This document shows positions 18,776-31,430 of a stretch of DNA of 64,000 bases, piece after piece. The position numbers and the translations under genes are program-made. The DNA lies in contig NZ_CM007717.1 of assembly GCF_002019855.1 (NCBI RefSeq), forward strand, positions 3,412,645 through 3,476,644. Reading direction: 5' to 3'. Below the pieces are notes generated by a model. It saw nothing but the letters and a program-made list of their open reading frames with translations. It did not search any database and was not told where the DNA came from. This stretch comes from Streptomyces antibioticus (GTDB lineage Bacteria > Actinomycetota > Actinomycetes > Streptomycetales > Streptomycetaceae). Every line of letters starts with the position of its first letter. Position 1 is the stretch's first letter.

Positions 18776-20035
18776 TCAGCCCGCGACGAACGTGTGCGCC
18801 GCCTTGTCGTGCCAGCACTGGCGCCAGGGGCGGTCGAAGAGGCACCAGAGGGTGCCCACGAGGCCGATGGCCAGGAGGCCGGGGATGCTGTAGACCAGCC
18901 AGCGGCGGAGGGCCGCGCCGAAGGTCGGGGGTTCGTGGGCCTCGATGTCGCGGACGTCGAGGCCGAACAGCTTCTTGCCCAGGGTGCGGCCCCAGCGGGC
19001 CGTGGGCAGGGCCTCGTAGAGGATGCCGACGATCAGGAGCACGCCGACGACGATGCCCAGGTACACGGACGTCGTGCCGTCGAGCAGCCAGACCGTGACG
19101 GTCCGTCCACTGAGCTTGGCCGCGTCGATCTTGTCGTTGACGTGCTCGAGGGCCTTCACACCGAGCGGTACGGCGGCGGCCGAGGTGACCGCCGCGAGGA
19201 CCAGGGTGTCCACCAGCCGGGCCGCGAACCGCTTGCCGAGGGAGGCGGGACGGGCCGCGGCCTGGCGGCGGGCGGCGGCCTGGAAGATGTCGTCGACCGG
19301 CGGCTTCCACGGCGCGACCGGTTCGTCGCCGCCCGCGAGCCGGTGCACCTGCTGGGCCCAGGACGACTGCCCGCCGCCCAGCCCCTGGCTCATCGGCGCG
19401 GGACCGGAGGACTGCGGGGGGACGGTCGGCGCCTGCCCCGCCGCGGGCGGGAAGCCCTCGGCACCGCCGGCCTGCACGGCCGCGGCACGGTCGGCCGCCG
19501 CCTTCCCGGCCCCGAAGCCGGGCTTCGCGGGAGCGGAAGCGGAAACGGGAGCAGGGGCGGGTGCCTGTGCGGCGGCGGAGGAGGAGGACGGCGTCGGTTC
19601 CGGGGGGCGCGGAGCGAAGGACGGGCCGCCGGTGCCGGGCGGCTCGGGAGCGCCCCCCGCTGGGGACTCGCCCGGCTCCGCCGTCCCGAGTCCCGGGTCC
19701 GCGCCCTGCGGGGCGGCGCCCCAGGACACCCGGCGGTCCTGGTCGCCGCCGAAGCCCGACTGGCGGGCGCGGTCGGCGCCCCACGCGGACGCGGGCTCGG
19801 ACCGGCCGTCGTTCTGCTGTGCCGGGCTCGGGTCCTCGTCGAAGAAGTGCGGGCCGGTCTCCTCGACGGAGGCCGCCGGAGGCGTGAGCGGTTCGCCGGC
19901 CGAGGGGGCCGGCCGGCTGGTGCCGGGCACCCAGGCGGAGCCGTTCCAGTACCGGACGTATCCGGGGATGGACGGGTCCGGGTAGAACCCTTCGCGGGGC
20001 CGGTCGTCGCCGGGGGCCGGGGTTGGGGCGCTCAT
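18776..20035 (-). CDS. RDD-family membrane protein with N-terminal DUF2510 domain
   Basis: 419 aa. A DUF2510-type element opens the protein (EGFYPDPSIPGYVRYWNGSA, then WV). A long low-complexity Pro/Ala/Gly linker (~45-235) follows, then an RDD domain: SLGKRFAARLVDTLVLAAVT, RTLGKKLFGLDVRDIEAHEPP, and LVYSIPGLLAIGLVG. The C-terminal DRPWRQCWHDKAAHTFVAG parallels DKPYKQGLHDKAAKTVVVG of the neighbouring RDD gene, so the two are paralogues. ATG at 20033-20035. Function unknown. Confidence 0.85.
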   Translation of the reverse strand: MSAPTPAPGDDRPREGFYPDPSIPGYVRYWNGSAWVPGTSRPAPSAGEPLTPPAASVEETGPHFFDEDPSPAQQNDGRSEPASAWGADRARQSGFGGDQDRRVSWGAAPQGADPGLGTAEPGESPAGGAPEPPGTGGPSFAPRPPEPTPSSSSAAAQAPAPAPVSASAPAKPGFGAGKAAADRAAAVQAGGAEGFPPAAGQAPTVPPQSSGPAPMSQGLGGGQSSWAQQVHRLAGGDEPVAPWKPPVDDIFQAAARRQAAARPASLGKRFAARLVDTLVLAAVTSAAAVPLGVKALEHVNDKIDAAKLSGRTVTVWLLDGTTSVYLGIVVGVLLIVGILYEALPTARWGRTLGKKLFGLDVRDIEAHEPPTFGAALRRWLVYSIPGLLAIGLVGTLWCLFDRPWRQCWHDKAAHTFVAG

Positions 20036-20273
20036 GTCCGTCGTCCCGTATCTGTCGGAGGTGGCCAGGGGGCTCCACATCTATCAGACCGGCGCAACCC
20101 CCACCCCCACTCCCGCCGTACCGGCCCCTTTCCGGGCAACCCCGTGCACGCCCTTCACACGTTCGGAACCGTCCGCCGCGCCCCGCGGAAAAAACTTCTC
20201 CGAACCCGCGTAATGCTCCGCGTCGTTCTCGCTCTCTCCGTCCGTACACATCCGTACCGAGAGGAGAACGACC

Positions 20274-20750
20274 ATGCACCACACCGTGGTGGAGCGCGAA
20301 CTGGAACTCAGGCTCGTCCTGTCGCCGGAGCGCAGCATCCCCGTCCCGGCCCGGCTGAGCTACCGCAGCGACGACCCGTTCGCCGTCCACATCGTCTTCC
20401 ACATCGACTCCGAGCACCCCGTGCACTGGACGTTCGCCCGCGAGCTGCTGGTCGAGGGGGTGTTCCGGCCGTGCGGGCACGGGGACGTACGGGTGTGGCC
20501 GACGAAGGTGGAGGGCCGCAGCGTGGTGCTGATCGCGCTCAGCTCGCCCGACGGCGACGCCCTCCTGGAGGCGCCCGCCGCCCAGGTCTCGGCCTGGCTG
20601 GAGCGCACGCTGCGGGTGGTGCCCCCGGGGACCGAGGGCGAGCAGCTCGGCATCGACGACGGTCTGGCCGAACTGCTCGCCCCCACCCCCGCGGACGACG
20701 CCTGGCTGCGCGATCCCTGGCCGACGGACGAGTCGGCGGAGGGGGAATGA
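20274..20750 (+). CDS. ssgG: SsgA-like sporulation/cell-division protein SsgG
   Basis: 158-aa SALP (SsgA-like protein), a family confined to morphologically complex actinobacteria. MHHTVVERELELRLVLSPER, PARLSYRSDDPFAVHIVFH and VHWTFARELLVEGVFRPCGHGDVRVWP are the family hallmarks. SALPs help position septa and remodel peptidoglycan in sporulating hyphae; in S. coelicolor SsgG affects correct septum placement and lies in this neighbourhood, hence the symbol. ATG 20274 behind GAGGAG. It appears monocistronic. Confidence 0.82.
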   Translation: MHHTVVERELELRLVLSPERSIPVPARLSYRSDDPFAVHIVFHIDSEHPVHWTFARELLVEGVFRPCGHGDVRVWPTKVEGRSVVLIALSSPDGDALLEAPAAQVSAWLERTLRVVPPGTEGEQLGIDDGLAELLAPTPADDAWLRDPWPTDESAEGE

Positions 20751-20819
20751 CATGCGCCACCGCGGGCCCGAGGAGAGCAGCCCGTCCGGCTCCGGGCACG
20801 ACAGCCCACCCGGTTCCGG

Positions 20820-22220
20820 TCAGAACAGCTTGCCCGGATTGAGGATGCCCAGCGGGTCGAAGACCTGCTTGATGCCCCGCTGCATCTCCACCCCCACCGG
20901 GCCGATCTCACGCGCCAGCCACTCCTTCTTCAGCACCCCGACCCCGTGCTCGCCGGTGATCGTGCCGCCGAGTTCCAGACCGAGCGCCATGATCTCGTCG
21001 AAGGACGCGCGGGCGCGCCGGGACTCGTCGGGGTCCTGCGCGTCGAAGCACACGGTGGGGTGGGTGTTGCCGTCACCCGCGTGGGCGACGACGCCGATGG
21101 TCAGCCGGTGCCGCTCGGCGATCCGCTCCACGCCCTCGATCATGTCGCCGAGCCGCGAGCGCGGCACGCACACGTCGTCGATCATCGTCGTGCCCGTGAC
21201 GGCCTCCAGGGCGACGAGCGACGACCGCCGCGCCTGGAGCAGCAGTTCGGACTCGGCGGCGTCCTCGGCGGGAACCACCTGGGTGGCACCGGCCGCCTCG
21301 CACAGCGCGCCGACCGCGGCGAGGTCGGCGGCCGGGTCCGGGGTGTCGAAGGCGGCGAGCAGCAGCGCCTCGGTGGACTCCGGCAGGCCCATGCGGGTGA
21401 GGTCGTTGACGGCCTTGACGGTCGTACGGTCCATGAGTTCGAGGAGCGAGGGCACATGCCCGCCGGCCATGATCCGGCAGACGGCGTCGCAGGCGGCGGC
21501 CGCCGACGCGAACTCCGCGGCCAGCACGAGCTGTCGGGGCGGGCGCGGCCGGAGCGCCAGGACGGCCCGTACGACGATACCGAGCGAGCCCTCGGAGCCG
21601 ACGAACAGCCGGGTCAGGTCGTACCCGGCGACGCCCTTCGCGGTGCGGCGGCCGGTGGTCATCAGCCGGCCGTCGGCCAGCACCACGTCGAGGCCGAGGA
21701 CGTACTCGGCCGTCACCCCGTACTTCACACAGCACAGCCCGCCCGAGGCGGTGCCGATGTTGCCGCCGATGGTGCACGTCTCCCAACTGGAGGGATCCGG
21801 CGGGTAATAGAGGCCGTGTTCGCCGACCGCGCGGGACAGCGTGGCGTTGACGACGCCCGGTTCGACGACGGCGATCCGCTCCACCGGGTCGATCTCCAGG
21901 ATGCGGTCCATCCGCGTCAGGGAGAGGACGACACAGCCGTCGGAGGCGTTGGCTCCGCCGGACAGGCCGGTGCGCGCCCCCTGGGGGACGACGGGGACGC
22001 GCAGCTCGGTCGCGGTGCGCATGACGTGCCGGACCTGGTCGACCGTGCGGGGCAGCACCACGACGGCCGGGGTGCCCGCCGGACAGAAGCCGGCCATGTC
22101 GTGGGCGTACGAGACCGTGACGTCGGGGTCGGTGAGGACGGCCTCGGCGGGCAGGCCGGCGAGCAGACGGTCGACGAGGCTGCCCGTGACGTGGTCGTGC
22201 GGCGCTTCGATACGGCTCAT
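20820..22220 (-). CDS. GlcD-like FAD-linked oxidase (glycolate/D-lactate dehydrogenase family)
   Basis: 466 aa. N-terminal PCMH-type FAD domain: VVVLPRTVDQVRHVMRTATE, VPVVPQGARTGLSGGANA, and PPDPSSWETCTIGGNIGTAS. The C-terminal FAD-oxidase C domain has GVVAHAGDGNTHP (metal/substrate His) and GGTITGEHGVGVLKKEWL, and ends in the typical KQVFDPLGILNPGKLF. It oxidises a 2-hydroxy acid (glycolate or D-lactate class); the exact substrate is not visible. ATG at 22218-22220. No partner GlcE/GlcF genes are adjacent. Confidence 0.88.
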   Translation of the reverse strand: MSRIEAPHDHVTGSLVDRLLAGLPAEAVLTDPDVTVSYAHDMAGFCPAGTPAVVVLPRTVDQVRHVMRTATELRVPVVPQGARTGLSGGANASDGCVVLSLTRMDRILEIDPVERIAVVEPGVVNATLSRAVGEHGLYYPPDPSSWETCTIGGNIGTASGGLCCVKYGVTAEYVLGLDVVLADGRLMTTGRRTAKGVAGYDLTRLFVGSEGSLGIVVRAVLALRPRPPRQLVLAAEFASAAAACDAVCRIMAGGHVPSLLELMDRTTVKAVNDLTRMGLPESTEALLLAAFDTPDPAADLAAVGALCEAAGATQVVPAEDAAESELLLQARRSSLVALEAVTGTTMIDDVCVPRSRLGDMIEGVERIAERHRLTIGVVAHAGDGNTHPTVCFDAQDPDESRRARASFDEIMALGLELGGTITGEHGVGVLKKEWLAREIGPVGVEMQRGIKQVFDPLGILNPGKLF

Positions 22221-22318
22221 GATCACAGCCTGACACCCGGGGCCATCGGTGTGAACCCCGGCCGCGGGAGCCGTCACCTGCCCGGGTGCGGCCGTCGCGG
22301 CGACGCAGAGTGAGCGCC

Positions 22319-23740
22319 ATGGAGAACGAAGCGGGCACCGCCCCGGACGTGGCACCCCGACAGCCCTCCTGGTACCGCCGGCCGCGGTTCGTCGGCCCGC
22401 TGGCGGGGTGCGTGGTGCTGGGCGGCGTGCTGCTGCTGTGGCCGTTCGGCGGGTCCGGCGGGGGCGGGGCGGCCGCCCCGGCGCCGGGGGCGCGGGCGCA
22501 CGCGGCGGTGCGCACCGGGGTGACGGCGGCGCTGCCGGATCTGGCGGCGCTGATCGAGGAGCGCGAGGGCCGGGTGCGGGAGCATCCGCGGGACGCCCGC
22601 TCCTGGGCGGTGCTCGGCACGGCCTACGTCGAGCAGGGCCGGCGCACCGCCGACGCGACCCGGTTCCCGAAGGCGGAGCGGGCGCTGCGCACGTCGCTGT
22701 CGGTGGCGCCGCGCGGCAACGCCGAGGCGCTGGGCGGGCTGGCGGCGCTGGCCAACGCGCGCCAGGACTTCCGGGCGGCGAAGACCTGGGCGGAGCGGGC
22801 GCGGGCGGCGGCGCCGGGGCGCTGGACGACGTATCCGCAGCTCATCGATGCCTGCACCGGGCTCGGCGACTACAAGGGGGCGCAGGCGGCGCTGGACCGG
22901 ATGCTGCGGCTGGGGTCCGGTCCGGCGGTGCTGGCGCGGGCGGCGGACGTGTACTGGGAGCGGGGGCGGCCGGAGGACGCGCAGGCCGCGCTGTCGGACG
23001 CGGCGGCGGGCGCCGGCTCCCCCGCCGAGGAGGCGGCGTGGCGGGAGCGGGCCGGGCGGCTGGCGTTCGAGCGCGGGGAGCGTGAGGAGGCGCTGCGCTC
23101 CTTCGAGGAGGCGGTGCGGCTGGACCCGGACCAGCGGGCCGCGCTCGCCGGGCAGGGGCGGGCGCTGGCGGCGCTGGGCCGGACGGAGGAGGCGCTGAGC
23201 GCGTACCGGGCGGCGCTCGACGGGCAGCCGCTGCCGCAGTACGCGCTGGAGCTGGGCGAGCTGTACGAGGCGCGGGGGCTGGCGGGGCCCGCCGCCGAGC
23301 AGTACGGCCTGCTGCGCGAGCGGGTGCGCGAGGACACGGCGGGCGGTGTCGACGGGGCGCTGGTGCTGGGCCGCTTCGAGGCCGACCACGGCGATCCCGC
23401 GGCCGCGGTACGGCGGCTGCGGGTGGAGTGGCGGCGGCAGCCGGGGACCGCCGTCGCGGACGCGCTGGGCTGGGCGCTGCACCGGACGGGCGCGCACGAG
23501 GAGGCGCTGCGGTTCGCCGCGATCGCCACCGACCGGGTGCACGGCGGGGCGGTGCGCAGCGCCCCGTACGTCTACCACCGGGGGATGATCGAGCGGGCGC
23601 TGGGGAAGTCCGCGCCCGCCCGACGTCATCTGGCGGAGGCCCTGCGGCTCAACCCGTACTTCTCCCCGCTGCACGCCCCGGTGGCGCGGGCGGCGCTGGC
23701 GGGACTGGGAGAGGTGCCGGACGTCGAGCCGCCCGAGTGA
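22319..23740 (+). CDS. Membrane-anchored TPR-repeat protein
   Basis: 473 aa. A single membrane helix near residues 25-43 (GPLAGCVVLGGVLLLWPFGG) is followed by a Gly/Ala-rich linker and at least six tetratricopeptide-like repeats, e.g. DARSWAVLGTAYVEQGRR, EEALRSFEEAVRLDPDQRAA, ALGRTEEALSAYRAALDGQP. TPR arrays bind partner proteins; the partner is unknown. The start MENEAGTAPD at 22319 was chosen over one 11 codons upstream because of GCAGAGTGAG before it. It converges on hpd. Confidence 0.75.
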   Translation: MENEAGTAPDVAPRQPSWYRRPRFVGPLAGCVVLGGVLLLWPFGGSGGGGAAAPAPGARAHAAVRTGVTAALPDLAALIEEREGRVREHPRDARSWAVLGTAYVEQGRRTADATRFPKAERALRTSLSVAPRGNAEALGGLAALANARQDFRAAKTWAERARAAAPGRWTTYPQLIDACTGLGDYKGAQAALDRMLRLGSGPAVLARAADVYWERGRPEDAQAALSDAAAGAGSPAEEAAWRERAGRLAFERGEREEALRSFEEAVRLDPDQRAALAGQGRALAALGRTEEALSAYRAALDGQPLPQYALELGELYEARGLAGPAAEQYGLLRERVREDTAGGVDGALVLGRFEADHGDPAAAVRRLRVEWRRQPGTAVADALGWALHRTGAHEEALRFAAIATDRVHGGAVRSAPYVYHRGMIERALGKSAPARRHLAEALRLNPYFSPLHAPVARAALAGLGEVPDVEPPE

Positions 23741-23761
23741 CCGGCGACGAGCAGCGGCGGG

Positions 23762-27418
<3,657 letters not shown>

Positions 27419-27422
<4 letters not shown>

Positions 27423-28216
27423 CCGCGCTCGACATCGAGGAGACCGGGACCGCGCCGTCGCCCACGAGAGGCCGGGCACCGCGGATCGGCTGGCGGAAGC
27501 TGACCGTCCTGCCCGCCTGTCTGGTGGCCCTGATGCTGGGGACCTGGCTGTGGTTCCGCCAGGCCGAGCTGGATGTCGTCTCCGAGAACGCCCTCTCCCA
27601 CGGCCAGGTCTCCAAGGCGCTGTGGCAGCACGTCGAACTGACCGTGCTCTCCACCTTCTTCGTGCTGATCCTCGCGATCCCGCTGGGCGTCCTGCTGACC
27701 CGCCCCCGGTACGGCCGCGCCACCCCGTTCGTCATGGCCTTCGCCAACGCCGGCCAGGCCACCCCGGCGATCGGTCTGCTCGCGCTGCTGGTGATCTGGC
27801 TCGGCACCGGGACGAAGGCCGCCCTGATCGGCATGGTCGCCTACGCCGTCCTGCCCGTCCTCGCCAACACCGTCACCGGGCTGCGGGCCAACGACCCGAC
27901 GCTGCTGGAGGCCGCCCGCGGCATCGGGATGTCCCCGCTGGACGTGCTGCGCCGGGTGGAGCTGCCGCTGGCCGTCCCGCTGATCCTGGCCGGGGTCCGT
28001 ACGGCCCTCGTCCTCAACGTCGGGACGGCGACCCTGGCGGCCTTCGGCGGGGGCGGCGGCCTGGGCGTGCTGATCACCGCCGGGATCACCAACCACCGGA
28101 TGCCGGTCCTGGTGCTGGGCTCCCTGCTCACCGTGGCCCTGGCCCTGCTGGTGGACTGGCTGGCCTCGCTGGCCGAACTGCTGCTGCGGCCCCGGGGGCT
28201 GGAGACGGAACGGTGA
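27419..28216 (+). CDS. ABC transporter permease, OpuB/ProW type (second)
   Basis: 265 aa. Six predicted membrane helices; FANAGQATPAIGLLALLVIW and the coupling loop RANDPTLLEAARGIGMSPLD match the partner permease. ATG 27419 overlaps the ATPase stop as ATGA, indicating translational coupling. GGGAGG directly upstream serves as ribosome site. Pairs with the first permease as a heterodimeric channel. Confidence 0.9.
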
Positions 28217-29226
28217 GGGGGCCCGCGCCGGGGCGCGCGCTGTCCGTACGGTCCGGACCGGCCGTACGGTCCGCGCTGGCCGTCCTGTCCGCGCTGGCCC
28301 TGGTGTCCGGCGTCTCCGGCTGCGGGCTGAGCAGCGGCTCGCCGATGGCCGACGACGTCTCCCCCGGCACCATCGGCAAGGGACGGCCGCTGACCGGTGC
28401 GCGGCTCACCGTGACGTCCAAGTCGTTCACCGAGAACCTCGTCCTCGGCGCGATGATGGGCATCGCCTTCCAGGCGGCGGGCGCGGAGGTCGTCGACCGG
28501 ACCGGCATCCAGGGGTCCATCGGCCCCCGCGAGGCGGTCCGCAAGGGCGAGGCCGACGCCATGTACGAGTACACGGGCACCGCCTGGATCTCGTACCAGG
28601 GCAACAGCGAGCCGCTCCCCGACGCGCAGGCGCAGTGGAAGGCCGTGCGCGACGCCGATCTGAAGAACGGTGTGACCTGGCTGCCGCCGTCCCGGCTGGA
28701 CAACACCTACGCCCTCGCCATGAACCGGGATCTGCACAAGCGGTACGACACGCACAACCTCTCCCAGGTGGCGGCCCTGGGCACGGCGATGCCGAGCGCG
28801 GTGACGCTGTGCGTGGAGGGCGAGTTCGCCAACCGCGCGGACGGGCTGCCGGGGATGCTCAAGGCGTACGGGCTGAAGGTGCCGGCGTCCCGGATCACCC
28901 AGATGGACACGGGGATCATCTACACCGAGGCGGCGAAGGGGCGGTGCACGTACGGGGAGGTGTACACGACCGACGGCCGGATCGCGTCCATGGACCTGGT
29001 GGTGATGGCGGACGACCGGACGTTCTTCCCGCACTACAACGCGGCCCCCGAGGTCAACTCCAGGACGCTGGAGAAGTGGCCGGCCATCGCCGACGTCCTG
29101 GCGCCGCTGACGGCGAAGCTGGACAACGAGGTGGCGCGGACGCTGAACGCGCGGGTGGACGTGGACGGGGAGGATCCGCACCAGGTGGCGCTGGAGTGGA
29201 TGAGGGAGCAGGGGTTGGTGCGGTAG
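28213..29226 (+). CDS. Glycine betaine/choline-type ABC substrate-binding lipoprotein
   Basis: 337 aa. Lipoprotein signal ending VSGVSGC, so the mature protein is membrane-tethered. The OpuAC-type domain begins RLTVTSKSFTENLVLGAMMG and includes REAVRKGEADAMYEYTGTAW; in this family Trp/Tyr residues cage a quaternary ammonium. GTG 28213 overlaps the permease stop (GTGA). Last gene of the operon. A closely spaced palindrome (GTCCGGACCGG) lies within its first codons. Confidence 0.88.
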   Translation: MRGPAPGRALSVRSGPAVRSALAVLSALALVSGVSGCGLSSGSPMADDVSPGTIGKGRPLTGARLTVTSKSFTENLVLGAMMGIAFQAAGAEVVDRTGIQGSIGPREAVRKGEADAMYEYTGTAWISYQGNSEPLPDAQAQWKAVRDADLKNGVTWLPPSRLDNTYALAMNRDLHKRYDTHNLSQVAALGTAMPSAVTLCVEGEFANRADGLPGMLKAYGLKVPASRITQMDTGIIYTEAAKGRCTYGEVYTTDGRIASMDLVVMADDRTFFPHYNAAPEVNSRTLEKWPAIADVLAPLTAKLDNEVARTLNARVDVDGEDPHQVALEWMREQGLVR

Positions 29227-29247
29227 GAGGCCGGGGGCAGGGCGCTG

Positions 29248-30039
29248 TCAGCAGGCCGGGACCGAGCCCTTGCCCGACTCCAGGGCCACCAGCGCGTCCA
29301 CCGCGCCCTTCAGCGTGGTGACCGGGATCAGCCGCAGGCCCTTCGGCAGCTCGGAGCGGGCGTCGGAGCACTCCGCCTTCGGTACCAGGAAGACGGTCGC
29401 GCCGTCCCGCCGGGCGGCCTGTGTCTTCAGGGCGACCCCGCCGACCGCGCCGACCTTGCCGTCCGCGTCGATGGTCCCCGTACCGGCGATGGTGCGGCCG
29501 CCCGTGAGGTCGCCGTCGCTGCCGTCGCCGTCGAGCTTGTCGACGATCCCGAGGGAGAACAGCAGCCCGGCGCTGGGGCCGCCGACGTCGGCCAGCTCCA
29601 GGTCCACCTCGATGCCGTCGTCGGTACGGCCGAGGTAGCGCAGGGCGGCCTCGGTCGCCGTGTCCTGGGACTGCTCCATCTGCTCGGTGTTGTGCTTCTC
29701 GATCTCCTCGGTGTCGCCCCCGCCGGGGTACACCGAGTCACGCGGCATGATCGCCTGGTCGGTGCGGAACCAGCCGTCGATCAGATCGCCCAGCCGGACA
29801 CTGGCGTCCGGGCCGGTCGCCTCGATGGTCGTCATCCGGAGCTGGCCCGTGGTCGGGCGGACGGGCGCGCCGGAGATCGTGATGACGGGCGTGCCCCGGT
29901 CCTCACCGAGCACGTTCGCCGTCATCCCGGGCTGCGCCACCGAGAACGGCAACGGCGCGACAGCCGCCGTGACCAGCAGGGCCACCAGCGGCACGGCACA
30001 GACGGCGACGGCCCTGGGGCGCGTGAGACGAGAGAGCAC
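29248..30039 (-). CDS. Membrane-anchored Lon-like (S16) protease domain protein
   Basis: 263 aa. One N-terminal hydrophobic helix (~10-30) places the protein on the outer face of the membrane. The C-terminal Lon proteolytic domain has the Ser156-Lys205 dyad (VGGPSAGLL; GGVALKTQAA) with TIAGTGTIDADGKVGAVGG between. The related YlbL/SdrC-type proteins insert a PDZ domain between helix and protease; here residues 40-130 show no convincing PDZ, so this is a short variant. GTG start at 30037-30039. Substrates unknown. Confidence 0.85.
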   Translation of the reverse strand: MLSRLTRPRAVAVCAVPLVALLVTAAVAPLPFSVAQPGMTANVLGEDRGTPVITISGAPVRPTTGQLRMTTIEATGPDASVRLGDLIDGWFRTDQAIMPRDSVYPGGGDTEEIEKHNTEQMEQSQDTATEAALRYLGRTDDGIEVDLELADVGGPSAGLLFSLGIVDKLDGDGSDGDLTGGRTIAGTGTIDADGKVGAVGGVALKTQAARRDGATVFLVPKAECSDARSELPKGLRLIPVTTLKGAVDALVALESGKGSVPAC

Positions 30040-30444
30040 GGGGCCAATGTAACCGGCGGGGGCGAAACGCTCCCGCGGCAGGTGCGCCGGCTCGGGCCGC
30101 GGGGCCTTGGGGGCGGGCTCGGGGGAGGGTTCGAGTGAGGGCTCGGGTGCGGGTGAGGGCTCGGGTGAGGGCTCGGGTGAGGGCTCGGGTGCGGGTTCGA
30201 GTGAGGCTCGGGTGAGGGCTCGGGTGCGGGTTGCGGGCGGGCGCCCGGGTCCGCCGGGTGCCCGGGTCCGCCGGGTGCCCGCTTCGCGGCGTGGCCGGGC
30301 CCGGCCCGGTGGCGGCCACCGGGCAGCGCCTCCCCCGCTCGGCCGGGGGACCGAACAGGGCTACGGCGGCCCGGCGTACACGGCGTACGCGGCGTGCACC
30401 GCCCCGCCCGTGTGGACGAGGCCGTGCGGCGGGCGCGCCCGGCG
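30040..30444. other. 405-bp repeat-rich gap
   Basis: Apart from two short tandem repeat tracts (annotated separately) nothing is seen. A reading frame on the minus strand through the repeats encodes only (T-R-A-L-T-R)-type simple sequence and was not accepted as a gene. Confidence 0.55.
30114..30280. repeat. Short tandem repeats: 12-bp and 17-bp units
   Basis: From ~30114 to ~30232 the unit GAGGGCTCGGGT recurs about eight times with variants (GCGGGT, TTCGAGT interruptions). From 30243 to ~30280 a second unit CCCGGGTCCGCCGGGTG occurs twice. The tract separates the S16 gene from the IclR gene, both on the minus strand. Confidence 0.8.
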
Positions 30445-31086
30445 TCAGCGCAGGGCCTCGGCCACTTCTCTCGCCGCGTCCACGACCCGTGGGCCGACGC
30501 GTTCGGGGACCGCGTCGGCGAGCATCACCACGCCCACGCTGCCCTCGACGCCGGTGACGCCGATCAGCGGGGCGGCGGCTCCGCTCGCGCCCGCTTCCAG
30601 TTCGCCGTGGGTCAGGGTGTAGCCGGGTTCGTCGGGCAGGCGCCGGCGGGCCGCGAGGATCGCGCGTCCGGCGGCCCCCCGGTCCAGCGGATGCCGGAAG
30701 CCCGCCCGGTAGGCGACGTGGTAGTCGGTCCAGGTCGGCTCGACGACGGCGACCGCGAGGGCCTCCGCGCCGTCGACCAGCGTGAGGTGCGCGGTCGCCC
30801 CTATGTCCTCGGCGAGCGAGCGCAGCGCGGGGAGCGCCGCCTCACGCACCAGCGGATGGACCTGCCGGCCCAGCCTGAGCACCCCGAGGCCGACCCGGGC
30901 ACGTCCGCCCAGGTCGCGTCGTACGAGTGCGTGCTGTTCCAGCGTGGCGAGCAACCGGTACACGACGGTCCGGTTCACGCCCAGCTTCTGGGAAAGTTCG
31001 GTGACGGTCAGCCCGTGGTCCGTATCGGCCAGCAGTTTCAGGACCTTCAGGCCCCGGTCGAGCGTCTGGGAGGTCTCCGCGGTCAC
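30445..31086 (-). CDS. IclR-family transcriptional regulator
   Basis: 213 aa. N-terminal winged helix (TLDRGLKVLKLLADTDHGLT, ELSQKLGVNRTVVYRLLATLEQHA) and C-terminal IclR effector domain (AEDIGATAHLTLVDGAEALAV, HPLDRGAAGRAILA). GTG at 31084-31086 lies 8 bases after AAGGAG; the GTG nine bases further upstream would touch the ribosome site, so the shorter start was chosen. No catabolic operon is adjacent; the OpuC-like operon is ~1.2 kb away on the other strand. Target unknown. Confidence 0.88.
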   Translation of the reverse strand: MTAETSQTLDRGLKVLKLLADTDHGLTVTELSQKLGVNRTVVYRLLATLEQHALVRRDLGGRARVGLGVLRLGRQVHPLVREAALPALRSLAEDIGATAHLTLVDGAEALAVAVVEPTWTDYHVAYRAGFRHPLDRGAAGRAILAARRRLPDEPGYTLTHGELEAGASGAAAPLIGVTGVEGSVGVVMLADAVPERVGPRVVDAAREVAEALR

Positions 31087-31430
31087 GACGCCCACTCCTT
31101 AAGTGGTGAGGTCGGCGGCCCCCTCGCGGCGGATGCGACACCGAGTCCCGTCAGTGACGCGCTTCAGAGGCCGCCGATCGGCAGATGGGCACGGCGTGTC
31201 CGGGCCCAGTCGCTTCACGGCTGCGCTCCGCGGCGGCGCTGCCACGGGGCGTGTGCGTAGCGGGACAGTAGCCGGGCGGGTTCGCTGAGCGGAAGGCTCC
31301 GTCCAGAATCCGGTCAATGGCCGGTATGGAGTTCCTGTGTTTGTCCCGATACGTACGGGGCGCAGCATGCGGCTGCGCGCCCCCTTCCTGACCCCCACCC
31401 GACATGACGTCCACGGCATGCGCGCGGACG
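31087..31430. other. 344-bp intergenic region between helicase and IclR genes
   Basis: No credible gene. Contains the IclR promoter region with a dyad CCGGTCAATGGCCGG near 31310 (a possible operator) and the hairpin listed separately. Confidence 0.5.
31357..31383 (-). terminator. Hairpin after the helicase gene
   Basis: GGGGCGCAGC (31357-31366) pairs with GCTGCGCGCCCC (31372-31383) with one bulge and a short loop, ~50 bp beyond the helicase stop codon. Confidence 0.6.

Noticed and set aside
29903..30319. Minus-strand frame encoding Thr-Arg-Ala-Leu repeats
   Set aside because: It is a translation of the 12-bp repeat tract and overlaps the S16 gene start; no start signal.
31151..31414. Possible 87-aa minus-strand gene between helicase and IclR genes
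   Set aside because: Low-complexity composition, no ribosome site, and it covers a terminator hairpin and the IclR promoter region.
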